From an uncultured Paracoccaceae bacterium (GTDB lineage: Bacteria; Pseudomonadota; Alphaproteobacteria; Rhodobacterales; Rhodobacteraceae), in contig CANKYO010000010.1 of the NCBI GenBank assembly GCA_947488175.1, positions 62,001 through 126,000 of the forward strand: a DNA stretch of 64,000 nucleotides. Direction: 5' to 3'. The notes beneath the pieces are model-generated. The model searched no databases and was not told the origin of the DNA. It saw only the letters and a program-made list of their open reading frames with translations. This document shows, in pieces, positions 36,786 through 45,435 of this stretch (position 1 is the stretch's first letter; each line of letters begins with the position of its first letter). Both the position numbers and the translations under genes were made by a program.

Positions 36786-38138
36786 TCATGAGCCATAAGT
36801 GAGAAAGTCCACTGTTTCTCTTTCAAGCTTGGCCACTTCGCGCTTGACCATCTTCCAATAGATGCCCTCCACTTCAGAGCGATCCATTGACCCTAACTTC
36901 TCAAGCGACATACCTTTCACTAGGTGAATTGCCTTCATCATGTCAGCAAGGCTGAAGTTGTCAAAGTCAGGAATGTAATTCGTGCCATCCCGGTTGAACC
37001 TTGTCTCATGATAGGCTTTGGCAAAGCGCTTAACACTCGAATTTTGATTCTTTAAACCATACAACCTTAGTTGCTTCCGTACAAAGGCATCCATCCTGTG
37101 AAATTGGCCTACGTCTGTCGATTGCCTAAAGAAGAAAACCCAGCCTACCGATCTTTCTTCCACGCGGCATCCAGTGATGATCAAATTCAAGCGCCAAAGT
37201 ACTTGCTCAACTCGGGCGGAGCCTTTCAATGCTCGAAGGCATCCGACAATTGCACGAAACATCTTCTTGTAGGATCGTTCCCTGATCCGGAGTCCGCCGC
37301 TTGAGATATGATAGCCTAGATATTCGGTACCCACTTTCACGGGAGTAATCGCTGTCTTGTCCGCCTGGTTGGGGTCAAGCTCGTGCGTCGTAAGGCGAAG
37401 TTCTGTTCGCATGTGACTTGCTATCTCATCATGAATTTCGACCGCCGTATCCTCCCGCACAACCAAAAGAACGTCATCAACATACCTAAAATACCGATAC
37501 TTCTGCGAGAAATGATGATCAAAACCTTCTAGGTAGAGCATTGATAAAATGTTTGAAATGCTCAAACCTTGGGGCACGCCGACTTCTGACTTGTCACCCT
37601 CATCGAAACCAGTTGGGTTTTTGATTGCCTTCTCAATCAATACAATGGCTCTTGCGTCCGCTCCCTTATTTCGAAGTTGATCGAGCAAAATTTCATGATC
37701 AACTGAGGGGTAGAAATTCACGACATCCATACGCAAGAAGCTATCGGAATCAGATGCTTCTTTCGCAGCTTGCGCAACGCGTTTGGTGCAATCATGAGGC
37801 GGTCGCATCCTGCACTCATGAAATTGGAACGTAAGGTAATCACATAATGCGCGGAGTGCTATTGCGTCTCGGATTGTGGGTATTGAAATCTGGCGGGGCG
37901 GCTTGCGAGCAGTCTTGAGGATCAACTTCTCGCGGAATCTAGTAAATCCATATGTCCCACCTAAGACCTTTCTGCTGATCAAGGTGACTTCTGCATCGAT
38001 ATTCTGCTGGAACGATGAAGCTGAAACCCCGTCCAATCCAGTAAATCTAGCATCCTTGAGCCGATCATCAAAAATCGACCTTAGATGTGCCTCTGAAAAT
38101 ACTTGCTCGAAGGTGAGTGGACGATCATCCTGCGACAT
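36786..38138 (-). CDS. Reverse transcriptase of a probable defence (RT-SLATT) pair
   Basis: 450 residues with a complete polymerase core: FTGLDGVSASSF (RT0/1-like), PRQISIPTIRDAIALRAL, LRMDVVNFYPSVDH with the first catalytic Asp near 138, GVPQGLSISNILSMLYL, and FRYVDDVLLVV with the catalytic YVDD at 219-222, then YLGYHISSGGLRI. There is no maturase, endonuclease or integrase domain, and a helical C-terminal extension of about 150 residues follows. It overlaps the SLATT gene by 14 bp. Solitary bacterial RTs with membrane partners belong to the anti-phage DRT/UG group; retron or group II intron origin is unlikely because no intron or msr-msd structure is evident. Confidence 0.85.
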   Translation of the reverse strand: MSQDDRPLTFEQVFSEAHLRSIFDDRLKDARFTGLDGVSASSFQQNIDAEVTLISRKVLGGTYGFTRFREKLILKTARKPPRQISIPTIRDAIALRALCDYLTFQFHECRMRPPHDCTKRVAQAAKEASDSDSFLRMDVVNFYPSVDHEILLDQLRNKGADARAIVLIEKAIKNPTGFDEGDKSEVGVPQGLSISNILSMLYLEGFDHHFSQKYRYFRYVDDVLLVVREDTAVEIHDEIASHMRTELRLTTHELDPNQADKTAITPVKVGTEYLGYHISSGGLRIRERSYKKMFRAIVGCLRALKGSARVEQVLWRLNLIITGCRVEERSVGWVFFFRQSTDVGQFHRMDAFVRKQLRLYGLKNQNSSVKRFAKAYHETRFNRDGTNYIPDFDNFSLADMMKAIHLVKGMSLEKLGSMDRSEVEGIYWKMVKREVAKLERETVDFLTYGS

Positions 38139-38715
38139 ACAAAACCGCTAAAAAAGTCAGCGGTAAGGTAAGAACAAATGCCGCTATAATGATGCGCAGC
38201 GAGCGCGTGATTTGAAACTTCGCAGCCCGCCACCAGCCAAATGACACGACACCTGATCGGTCTAAGAGCACTTTTTCCTGACACCAAACATTTTTATAGA
38301 GCATTGCATCGTAGTCGAAGTCAGATTGGTTCGGGTAGCGATCTAGAATTTGGTGATATTTAGAAGCATCTTTCCTTGCTTCATCATCTTCGTAGAGGCG
38401 CTGCAAGGCCAGATAGCATTCCCTATGTTCGTCAGCAGTTTTCCCGAATTTAAGCCCCCAGATCACAAGCGATGCGCATAGCACTGATAAGGACAGAACT
38501 ATCGATATCTCTGAGATGTATGGACCAATTTTGCTACCGTTTAAGTGATGAGAAAACACGGAAAATCCCAACAACAGTACGGAGTATGCTGTCAGAACGA
38601 TATGCGAGAGAAGATCATATCGCGTGTAGCGAGCGTGTGATTGCATCCGTGTGCGCGATGTGATCCAGATATTGCCAAACTGATCACGTTGTTGGCTTTG
38701 TTCTTGTTCGGTCAA
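38125..38715 (-). CDS. SLATT-domain membrane effector partnered with the reverse transcriptase
   Basis: 196 residues. The start MTEQEQSQQRDQFGNIWITS leads into RYTRYDLLSHIVLTAYSVLL, then a second helix (ISIVLSLSVLCASLVIWGL), a soluble helical region with ECYLALQRLYEDDEARKDAS, and a C-terminal hydrophobic helix. The two close helices followed by a cytosolic helical segment match the SLATT effector fold (SLATT_5-like), a predicted membrane-disrupting module found beside nucleotide-signalling enzymes and, in one family, reverse transcriptases. It is first in the two-gene operon and overlaps the RT gene, so the products probably work as a unit. Confidence 0.75.
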   Translation of the reverse strand: MTEQEQSQQRDQFGNIWITSRTRMQSHARYTRYDLLSHIVLTAYSVLLLGFSVFSHHLNGSKIGPYISEISIVLSLSVLCASLVIWGLKFGKTADEHRECYLALQRLYEDDEARKDASKYHQILDRYPNQSDFDYDAMLYKNVWCQEKVLLDRSGVVSFGWWRAAKFQITRSLRIIIAAFVLTLPLTFLAVLYVAG

Positions 38716-38904
38716 TTACTTCCTCAAAAAATCTGTGCGGGCGCAATGATTTCACAGTTTGAATTCCTAGAATGCCTAGAAATAGCTTATGCTGGGACAT
38801 GCCCGTGCTTTAAGAATAGTCCCTGCTAGGGGAACTAGCGCAGTGCGCTCCGCCCGCACAACCAGAATGTGTGCATTATTGGTCGCGTATGCAAGCGGTG
38901 GGCG

Positions 38905-38936
38905 AAAAAAAGAGCATAAGACCCTTTTATGCTTCA
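38905..38936 (-). terminator. Rho-independent terminator after the SH3-protein gene
   Basis: Read on the minus strand, AGCATAA and TTATGCT form a 7-bp stem with a 7-base loop, followed by CTTTTTTT. It lies 35 bp beyond the stop of the minus-strand SH3 gene and separates it from the SLATT-RT operon. Confidence 0.75.
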
Positions 38937-38950
38937 GGTCCCGCCACAAC

Positions 38951-38965
38951 GTCCGGTTTGGGCTG
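38951..38965 (+). repeat. Dispersed intergenic repeat, copy 1
   Basis: GTCCGGTTTGGGCTG followed by 'tgcggtcat', one of five related copies (consensus GTCCGCTTTGGGCTG) on the same strand between 38.9 and 47.4 kb. Confidence 0.5.
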
Positions 38966-38970
38966 TGCGG

Positions 38971-39570
38971 TCATCGTTGCCTCGCAAAATACGTCTCAAG
39001 TCGAGCATTGCTAATGTCGCTATCATAGCAGATTGGGCTATATCCACCGGGCCGTGACCACGCGCTCCTTGCGCCACAACGCCGCCCCCCACGATCGACA
39101 TTGTAAGGGCACGGGCAAGAGCCAGGATACGCTGCTATACTCTGGCGGATGATCTCCCGCCGAGCCGTTTGAATCTCACGACTAGTTGGCGTTGCGATGC
39201 TCCGTACGGGTGCTCGGGTCGTTGGAACGTCAACAGATGGCCGTGAGCTTGACAGGTACGTCGAGGAAATCCAGCCGCGTCCGAGCGATGACACGATTTG
39301 TGTCCAGCCGTCGGATGCAGACACAAATCGTACACGCGCCGCTTCATTTAGTTGCCCCATAACCCTGTGGTCTGTTCCGGGCCCAATGCGCTGATTCACA
39401 CGGCTTCCCGTCACGTACAAATATGATGACACATTTGTTGATGTGATGCTTTCCGGTGGCGATGTGATTGTCGAACTTGACCCTGAAGTCCCGCCCGTTT
39501 CTGTCGAGTCGGACTGTCCAACCGTATAGAGGAAAAAGGCGACCAGTCCGATCCAAATCCAGTGTTTCAT
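38971..39570 (-). CDS. SH3-domain protein with cysteine-rich C-terminus
   Basis: About 199 residues from ATG 39570 (MKHWIWIGLVAFFLYTVG, an N-terminal membrane helix or uncleaved signal). Residues 50-120 form a bacterial SH3 domain (VTGSRVNQRIGPGTDHRVMG ... GWTQIVSSLGRGWISSTYL). The C-terminus, SCPCPYNVDRGGRRCG with SAWSRPGGYSPICYDSDI, is a Cys-rich module often found with such SH3 domains in Rhodobacteraceae. An upstream ATG seven codons earlier is possible. Likely envelope-located; function unknown. Confidence 0.7.
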   Translation of the reverse strand: MKHWIWIGLVAFFLYTVGQSDSTETGGTSGSSSTITSPPESITSTNVSSYLYVTGSRVNQRIGPGTDHRVMGQLNEAARVRFVSASDGWTQIVSSLGRGWISSTYLSSSRPSVDVPTTRAPVRSIATPTSREIQTARREIIRQSIAAYPGSCPCPYNVDRGGRRCGARSAWSRPGGYSPICYDSDISNARLETYFARQR

Positions 39571-40001
39571 AGCGTTCTCGCAAATGATCAAAGCTGTGCT
39601 CAGAGGCGCATGATCGTGCTACTGCCGATCAAGCTTGATGAAGTAATGAAATAAATCTTCTAAAAAGGTACTGGCCTAGGGCGTGTGCAGTCAATGCGGC
39701 TTCAGAATAGACCCCGTTGAAAGCGCATTTCGCTGGCCTCGCATGGACGCAATGCTAACAATTGCGCCAACCATCCCGACAACAGGTTTGTCCATTGACT
39801 GAACGGCTCAGTCGAGAATCCAACGTCTGCTTCGGGCTGCGAGCGGTCATTCCTTCAACATAGGCGAACGGCAGTGTTGTCCGCAAAGAAAAATTCGACA
39901 CAAATGAGCGTCCGTCAAACCGGACCAAACGGTTGTGTTGGGAGTGGTGCAAATGTCCACTATCAATAAAACGGCCTGCCCAAGACGGGGATCGCGAACG
40001 G
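39571..40001. other. Intergenic region with a repeat copy
   Basis: About 430 bp without a supported gene. It includes a repeat copy at 39825 and the flanking 'agcggtcattcc', and further short matches to Rhodobacterales-type intergenic sequence (around 39870-39900, 'tgttgtccgcaaagaaaaattcg'). An open minus-strand frame (39755-40090) is formed largely by this repeat and is not considered a gene. Confidence 0.4.
39825..39839 (+). repeat. Dispersed intergenic repeat, copy 2
   Basis: GTCTGCTTCGGGCTG followed by 'cgagcggtcatt'; differs from the consensus at two bases. Confidence 0.5.
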
Positions 40002-40841
40002 TCAGTTGCGGTCGATTCGGCAGACCTCCTCACCTGCGCGAATGGTCGAAATCGCGCGGACCCCGGCGCCCATGTGCAAGCCGATCTCATGTGCTGGGTA
40101 GGCCTTTTTCATCCACGGATCGCAAACTGCAGCGTGAGGCCCCCAATCGGCCGGATTTTGCGCCAAGCCGGTCCGACCGATGACGACGAATTGGTGGTCT
40201 GCATACACCCGACTGAGGATGTCGATCGGTCGAATGCCCATAAAATGCAGAAAAACGAAAGCGACGGCAGATTGCTCGCCGCAGTTGCCGGCTCCTGCGG
40301 CCCGCGCGTAGTGGGCCAGAGTGCAGATTTCATGCAGATTCCAGCGGGCGCCAATGTCCATACTCAGTCCGGCGATCTTGGCTGCTATGGAGCCCAATAT
40401 CGACAGCCCCGCGCTATCGATCACATCGTCCAACTTGTTGCCTGCGCCGTGCGGCAAGGCCGACTTGGTATAAGCCACGGCGCTACGGGCAATGCGGACA
40501 TTCGCGTCAAGTATCTTGTTATCTGTTTTCTTTGAAGTGGGTTCGGGCGCAGGGGACTCCCCACCGCCGCCACTGCTGCCGTAGCTGGGCCCGAACATGC
40601 TGTCCACGGCACCTCGCCATGTCGTCCATTCCTTGGCCAGCGCATCGTAGTTGGCCATGCCTGGGTTGAGTGACCTACCAATTAGGTCACGGTGCTGGTG
40701 GTAGAAGGCAATGTCGGCTAGCGTATCCCGGTTTGTCACGCCATTGTCGAAGGCGGCGACCGCGGTAACTTCCCAGGGGTTCAGGGGATTGGCGAAGCTT
40801 TGCTGGGCAGCGGGAGGCAAGGTGTTGGGAGAAAAGGCCAT
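40002..40841 (-). CDS. Putative papain-like (Cys-His-Asp) effector or toxin
   Basis: The 279 residues have no signal peptide or membrane helix. Residues 20-85 form an N-terminal module (GVTNRDTLADIAFYHQHRDL), followed by a Gly/Pro-rich linker (SSGGGGESPAPEPTSKK) and a C-terminal domain. In that domain C187 lies in GAGNCGEQSAVAFVFLHF, H216 in RVYADHQFVVIGR and D241 in HAAVCDPWMKKAYP, the spacing and context of a papain/transglutaminase-like triad as in type III effectors and Tox-PL-type toxins. The ATG follows AGAGAGATC. It is a lone gene in accessory DNA with no immunity gene evident; delivery by the tra system or another secretion system is speculation. Confidence 0.6.
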   Translation of the reverse strand: MAFSPNTLPPAAQQSFANPLNPWEVTAVAAFDNGVTNRDTLADIAFYHQHRDLIGRSLNPGMANYDALAKEWTTWRGAVDSMFGPSYGSSGGGGESPAPEPTSKKTDNKILDANVRIARSAVAYTKSALPHGAGNKLDDVIDSAGLSILGSIAAKIAGLSMDIGARWNLHEICTLAHYARAAGAGNCGEQSAVAFVFLHFMGIRPIDILSRVYADHQFVVIGRTGLAQNPADWGPHAAVCDPWMKKAYPAHEIGLHMGAGVRAISTIRAGEEVCRIDRN

Positions 40842-41054
40842 GACGGATCTCTCTGCGGCTAGGAAATATTTGTGCAGTCAAAAACACCCCGGCATTTAAT
40901 AACGGCATCCGAGGCAACATAAATACTGAATAGTAGCATGGCCCCTTTAGGCCGAGCAATCTCTTTGGGCGGGGTGGGCTAGACCGGCTGTGTCCTATGA
41001 ACACTTGAAATGGAGCGATTGACCTGGATCGCTTAGCTGCTGCAGATTGAGTCG

Positions 41055-41330
41055 ATGTGCAACCTGTACTCCAACACTACGGCCGTCGAAGCCATGAGAT
41101 GCCTGTTCGGTGCGCGCGCCGACAACGATCACCTAGGGAATGCCGAGCCGCAGGACGCGATAATACCCAAACCGGACTTTCGTTACATCCCAAGGAATGT
41201 CTGCTCTGCGTCCTCTCTGAATTGGAATTCTCCACGGCGCGCACTTCCAGCAGGAAAAAGGCGTCGCGGCCATAATCATTTGCTTTTCTGTGCCCTAAGT
41301 AGAGCAGCAGGACGTTCATCCGTACTGTAG
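41055..41330 (+). pseudogene. Truncated SRAP (YedK/HMCES-like) gene
   Basis: The frame starts MCNLYSNTTAVEAMRCLFGA then DHLGNAEPQDAIIPK, which is the beginning of SOS-response-associated peptidases with the catalytic Cys2. After about 45 residues similarity stops and the sequence becomes Arg/Ser-rich, without the Asn, Glu and His motifs of the domain; a full protein would be about 220 residues. It is therefore a 5' fragment, probably left by a deletion. Confidence 0.6.
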
Positions 41331-41438
41331 GGAGAGCGAGCCGGCTCAGGTGGAGGTTGCGGACCCAAAGTTGCCAATGGTCGGCACATATCTAAGATCA
41401 CGCATTAGCGTGACTGCGACAGATAACTGGAAAGTCCA

Positions 41439-44400
41439 CTATTGCAATAGAGGCTTCTGGTTCTTCTGATGACGAAACACCAGCTGTTTCATATCTTTCC
41501 CCTTGTTCGGAATGAAACGAGCCGGGCTGGCAACATAGCTTTCGTCCATGATCTCGGGAAAGAGTATCTCAATCTCGCGACGCGCGTCTTCAGAAACCAT
41601 CTTAAGCGCTTCTGGGCCGGTGAACAGGCTTTCTGTCGGAGCCCCATTTGAGAACACAATCTCATGCTGGTCAAAAAGCATATGGTAGTAGTCAACAGCA
41701 TTGCAATCAGACTCAACATCGATTCCATCCAACTCCACAAGTTTGATCGCAGGGATCAGCACCTCGGTCTTGTTGAACATGCGTTCGACAATTTTCGACC
41801 TCACCAACACACGGTGCTGTCGTGATACAACCAAGTCAGTTTTTGGCAGCCCTTCACCTAACGCACCTGCGCGAATTCTGATCGGCAAAAGCTTAGGATT
41901 GGCGGTTAAATCAATCTTATCAAGCTTATTAACACCGATCCAGTTGATTGACTGCAGACCGTGATCCATCGTTTCTACGAGGTCACCCTCAGACAGCGTT
42001 TCGATGGATCGCTCGCCTTTTGCGGTTGCAATCATTGTGCCACGGGCAAAACATACGACCCCAAAGTTGACCGTTTCGAAGTTTTCAAACTGCACATTGC
42101 CAATTTGGCCGGACTCATCCCCATTTGTGATCTGGAATGTCCCCTTGGGACCTACTGGTCCATCCCCGGGATCAAACGTGCCGCCAAGAATTTCCCCAAG
42201 TGTTGGGCCACCAGGGCCAAAGCTCACAGTTCCAACAGTCGGATCGTTCGACACCCACGTTCCAGCAGCATTCGTGGTGTCTATCCCGGAAATCTCGCTG
42301 ACGAGGAAATCACCCGTAATTTCAATGACGTCAATTCCGCTGGTTCCAGTTTGCCCTTCATCGGCAGTGAAGATTTCGATGTCGGTTGTCGTATCGGTGC
42401 CGCCGTCGCCTTCCTTGGCAATAGTTGCGTCGCCATCATTGTTGGTTACCACGTCTATCGTCTCATCCGAGAGCGCGGCGCTGTTGTCAGACGAATATCG
42501 GTCCTCGCCGGTACCGCCCGTGATTATGTCGGATCCTTCACTGATAAACACGGTATCGTTGCCATCGCCGCCGTTCAGTGTGTCGTCGCCTTCACCACCC
42601 GTGATTTCGTCGTCTCCACCGGCAGTGTCGACGGTGACAGATGAGGTTGCGGCCGATGCATCGGCGACATCGTCGTCATCAGTATAAACGATGTTTTCAA
42701 TCTCGGTGAATGTCAGATCAGGATCATCTTCAAGACCGTCTACGCCAGTGACCGTCCCATCCTCAGGATTGGACCCGTAGGTAACTGTTACGCCGTCAAT
42801 GCCATCTTCGGCATTGGCGTCGCCGCTAAGATTGGACAGATCAATGGTATCACCGGCGTCGCCGTTCGCATTGTCGTCAGGCTCCGCTGGAGTTCCAGTG
42901 CCCGTTCCATCGGATCCACCGTCAATTGTTGCGTCAACATTTTGTGCGGTGTCGGTGTCATCGATAGCAAAGACGTCGTCACCTGATCCACCTGATGCAT
43001 CGTCGCGACCGCCGACGAATATGTCATCGTCCCCAGCATCACCCGCCATCGTATCTGTTCCATCGCCGCCACGAATGGTATCGGCGCCATCACCACCGGA
43101 AATCGTGTCGTCCGATGCAATAATAGAATTGAAAAACACATCAGAAACATTCGGTGTTGCGGTGCCGCCAGCACCGTCGACTTGAATGACCAGACGGGCG
43201 ATGGGTTGGTCGACAAATACGGTCGCTGAGGCCGTTGGGTCATTCGAAGCATGACCACCGCCATCGGCGGTCAAAGTTCCTGAAGCTGCCGATGCCGTTA
43301 CGTCAGAGCCGACGTCTGTGAACGAAACGTCAACCTGATTTCCATCGCGATCAAACGCCAGAACGGTAAGTTCGACGTTTCGTTCGATTTCAGCGATGCG
43401 GAATGACACATCTTCAACGTTGAAACGAAATGCGAGTTCGATCTCAGCAAAGTCGTTCTGATTGTTTGTCTCCAACTCCAGCGTTTCAGTTGTGCTCGCT
43501 GGGTTCAACCCCCCGGTGATGATGCCCGTCGTCGTTATCGTCTGGTCATCTTCGCCCTGAATACCAACAGAGTTATCAGTATTGACGTTGAAGGTGACCT
43601 GGTTTTCCTCAGTATCGAGGATGAAGGACTGCACATTCTGTTCATCGCTGGTGAACTCGTTCCAACGCAAGACCTCCCGCACGCTACTCTCAACGCCAGT
43701 GTCGATGATGATGTCATCACCGCTTCCGCCGCTGATATCGTCAGAGCCATCACCGCCATCAATGGTGTCTTCATCAGCGCCACCATCAATGGTGTCAGCG
43801 CCAGTGCCGCCAAGGATGTTGTCGTCACCATCACCGCCTTCAAGAGTGTCAGCGCGCGATCCACCATCAATGGTGTCATCACCCTCTTCACCGCGAATGG
43901 TGTCTGAACCTAGGTCGCCTCTGAGTTCGTCGTTGCCAATACCCCCTTCAATGGTATCGTCTCCGGCACCACCATCAACAAAGTCATCACCCGCGCCCGC
44001 GTCGACAAAATCATCCCCCTCAAAAGCAAGTATGTAGTCTTGGTCGGTGCCGGGCGCGTCCGTAAGGCCTGGTAGGCCCAGTGAGTCTAGATTATCGACT
44101 TCTTCTCCATCTTCATCGACGTAGGCTCCGGCCACGATAACATCATCGCCGAGTGTTCCCTCAACGACGTCGTCCTGTCCCGGCGAAAACTGGAAGTTGA
44201 CATTGCCGATGAATATATTACCGGCGTTATCGGCTTGTGTCCCGTTGTCTTGAATAATTTCGATTGAGGCGATGTCATCTGGAAAATCGAAACGCAGTGA
44301 ATCTGGCGCGCCGCTGCCTTCAACGCCGGCACCGTTGTAAGCGGTCGGATCAATCCGCAACGCACCATCCGGATAAGTTGCGTCGCCGGACAAGGTTTCA

Positions 44401-44828
44401 ACAGCATGGACATCTTCCGAACCGTTGATATTCTCTTCATCTGTAGGTGCGTAATTGGCTGTGACGTAGCTGGGGTCAAGCGATACGATATTTCCTTCGG
44501 CGTCTCGCGCAATAATTGTGATAAGATCATCCCATGAAGCGGGATCTGCACCTTTGTCAGTGTTCGGCGTACCCGCGTCTATGTCGAATACCTCAAAACC
44601 GATATTCTGCACGTTCTGGCCAAAGTCAATGAGATAGGAATGCGGTTCATCGACGCCATTTTCGGGTGTAAGGACGGGCGAACCGTCAAATATTGCTGTG
44701 CCACCGACCGGTGTACCGTCGCTGACGACTTGGCTGGTGACGGTCACATCAATCGAGTCAAGACCAAGATTAATGTTAAACGTACCGTTCGCCGTCGCGT
44801 TGGGGTCTGACCAGTCGATAACAGCCAT
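41439..44828 (-). CDS. Large RTX-repeat protein with C-terminal Hint domain
   Basis: From ATG 44828 (GGAG nine bases upstream) the 1129-residue, strongly acidic protein has no Sec signal. Residues 1-210 are a beta-rich N-terminal domain. Nonapeptide Ca2+-binding repeats of GGxGxDxxx type fill roughly 255-375 (DDTIDGGSRADTLEGGDGDD) with further blocks near 595-640 and 740-780. The last 205 residues are a Hint domain: CFARGTMIATAKGERSIETL at its start and DLVVSRQHRVLVRS in the middle. Such proteins are exported by type I secretion in Rhodobacterales, and the Hint domain may process or attach the protein. No type I transporter genes are nearby. Confidence 0.85.
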   Translation of the reverse strand: MAVIDWSDPNATANGTFNINLGLDSIDVTVTSQVVSDGTPVGGTAIFDGSPVLTPENGVDEPHSYLIDFGQNVQNIGFEVFDIDAGTPNTDKGADPASWDDLITIIARDAEGNIVSLDPSYVTANYAPTDEENINGSEDVHAVETLSGDATYPDGALRIDPTAYNGAGVEGSGAPDSLRFDFPDDIASIEIIQDNGTQADNAGNIFIGNVNFQFSPGQDDVVEGTLGDDVIVAGAYVDEDGEEVDNLDSLGLPGLTDAPGTDQDYILAFEGDDFVDAGAGDDFVDGGAGDDTIEGGIGNDELRGDLGSDTIRGEEGDDTIDGGSRADTLEGGDGDDNILGGTGADTIDGGADEDTIDGGDGSDDISGGSGDDIIIDTGVESSVREVLRWNEFTSDEQNVQSFILDTEENQVTFNVNTDNSVGIQGEDDQTITTTGIITGGLNPASTTETLELETNNQNDFAEIELAFRFNVEDVSFRIAEIERNVELTVLAFDRDGNQVDVSFTDVGSDVTASAASGTLTADGGGHASNDPTASATVFVDQPIARLVIQVDGAGGTATPNVSDVFFNSIIASDDTISGGDGADTIRGGDGTDTMAGDAGDDDIFVGGRDDASGGSGDDVFAIDDTDTAQNVDATIDGGSDGTGTGTPAEPDDNANGDAGDTIDLSNLSGDANAEDGIDGVTVTYGSNPEDGTVTGVDGLEDDPDLTFTEIENIVYTDDDDVADASAATSSVTVDTAGGDDEITGGEGDDTLNGGDGNDTVFISEGSDIITGGTGEDRYSSDNSAALSDETIDVVTNNDGDATIAKEGDGGTDTTTDIEIFTADEGQTGTSGIDVIEITGDFLVSEISGIDTTNAAGTWVSNDPTVGTVSFGPGGPTLGEILGGTFDPGDGPVGPKGTFQITNGDESGQIGNVQFENFETVNFGVVCFARGTMIATAKGERSIETLSEGDLVETMDHGLQSINWIGVNKLDKIDLTANPKLLPIRIRAGALGEGLPKTDLVVSRQHRVLVRSKIVERMFNKTEVLIPAIKLVELDGIDVESDCNAVDYYHMLFDQHEIVFSNGAPTESLFTGPEALKMVSEDARREIEILFPEIMDESYVASPARFIPNKGKDMKQLVFRHQKNQKPLLQ

Positions 44829-45435
44829 GCATCGTCTCCAAATTGCAACTAAAAGGTTAACTTTTGGAGCAGCTTCGCGCAACCTTAAAGAGTGCGTACC
44901 TTAGGCATCCTCCCAAAGACCTGAAAGCCGTTATCGCCGTCGCCGATCACCGTAGCCAAAATAGGCCGTGTGCAAATGGCCAAGTTGTAGCAATGGCCAA
45001 AGTTTTCCAGATGGGCTTCCCCTAAACGAAGGGTGGGCCATCTATTTGTTACTGTTCGTGCTGGACTTTGGATTGGGCGCAGCGAACTTTTGAAAATTCC
45101 GCTTCTTTCTGGTCGCTGCAAGGCGTAGCGACAGGGTCTTGTGGGTCCGCCATCTCACGACGGTTTTCAACGCAGGTTAGGCGACTTGGGCGTTATCGCA
45201 GCAGAAAGCTATCATAGGTGCCAATGAATGTTGCGTCAGCAATCACTGCAAATGCATCAGTTTGCATTTCCCGCAAAACAGACCTTGGCGCTAGACCCAG
45301 CCAAGGTTTGCTAAACCGCCCGACGCGCAGAAGAGCCATGTCCGCTTTGGGCTGGCACCAGTCATCCGACCAAAACGGCAGATGTCGGCAGCGAGCCCAG
45401 ACCTACCGATGCTGCGACAAAAACCAATGGCCGCT
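44829..45435. other. Intergenic region between the RTX gene and the DMT transporter
   Basis: About 600 bp without a supported gene. It contains CAGACCTTGGCGC at 45279 and a repeat copy at 45340. Small open frames here give low-complexity or Arg-rich translations. Confidence 0.4.
45340..45354 (+). repeat. Dispersed intergenic repeat, copy 3
   Basis: GTCCGCTTTGGGCTG exactly matches the consensus. CAGACCTTGGCGC lies 61 bp upstream, the same companion word as at copy 4, on the other side of the DMT gene. Confidence 0.55.

Noticed and set aside
36786..38138. Group II intron or retron interpretation of the reverse transcriptase
   Set aside because: No maturase/endonuclease domain, no intron domain V-like structure and no msr-msd repeat pair could be seen; the SLATT partner fits a defence RT better.
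39755..40090. Minus-strand open frame of 111 codons
   Set aside because: Largely made of a dispersed intergenic repeat and overlaps the 3' end of the effector gene.
41961..42687. Two overlapping plus-strand frames of 227 codons
   Set aside because: Both are antisense to the RTX gene; Pro/Ser-rich products come from the reverse of Gly/Asp repeats.
43000..44100. Possible CRISPR-like or tandem DNA repeats
   Set aside because: The periodicity is that of nine-residue RTX protein repeats with diverged codons; there are no constant repeats with unique spacers.
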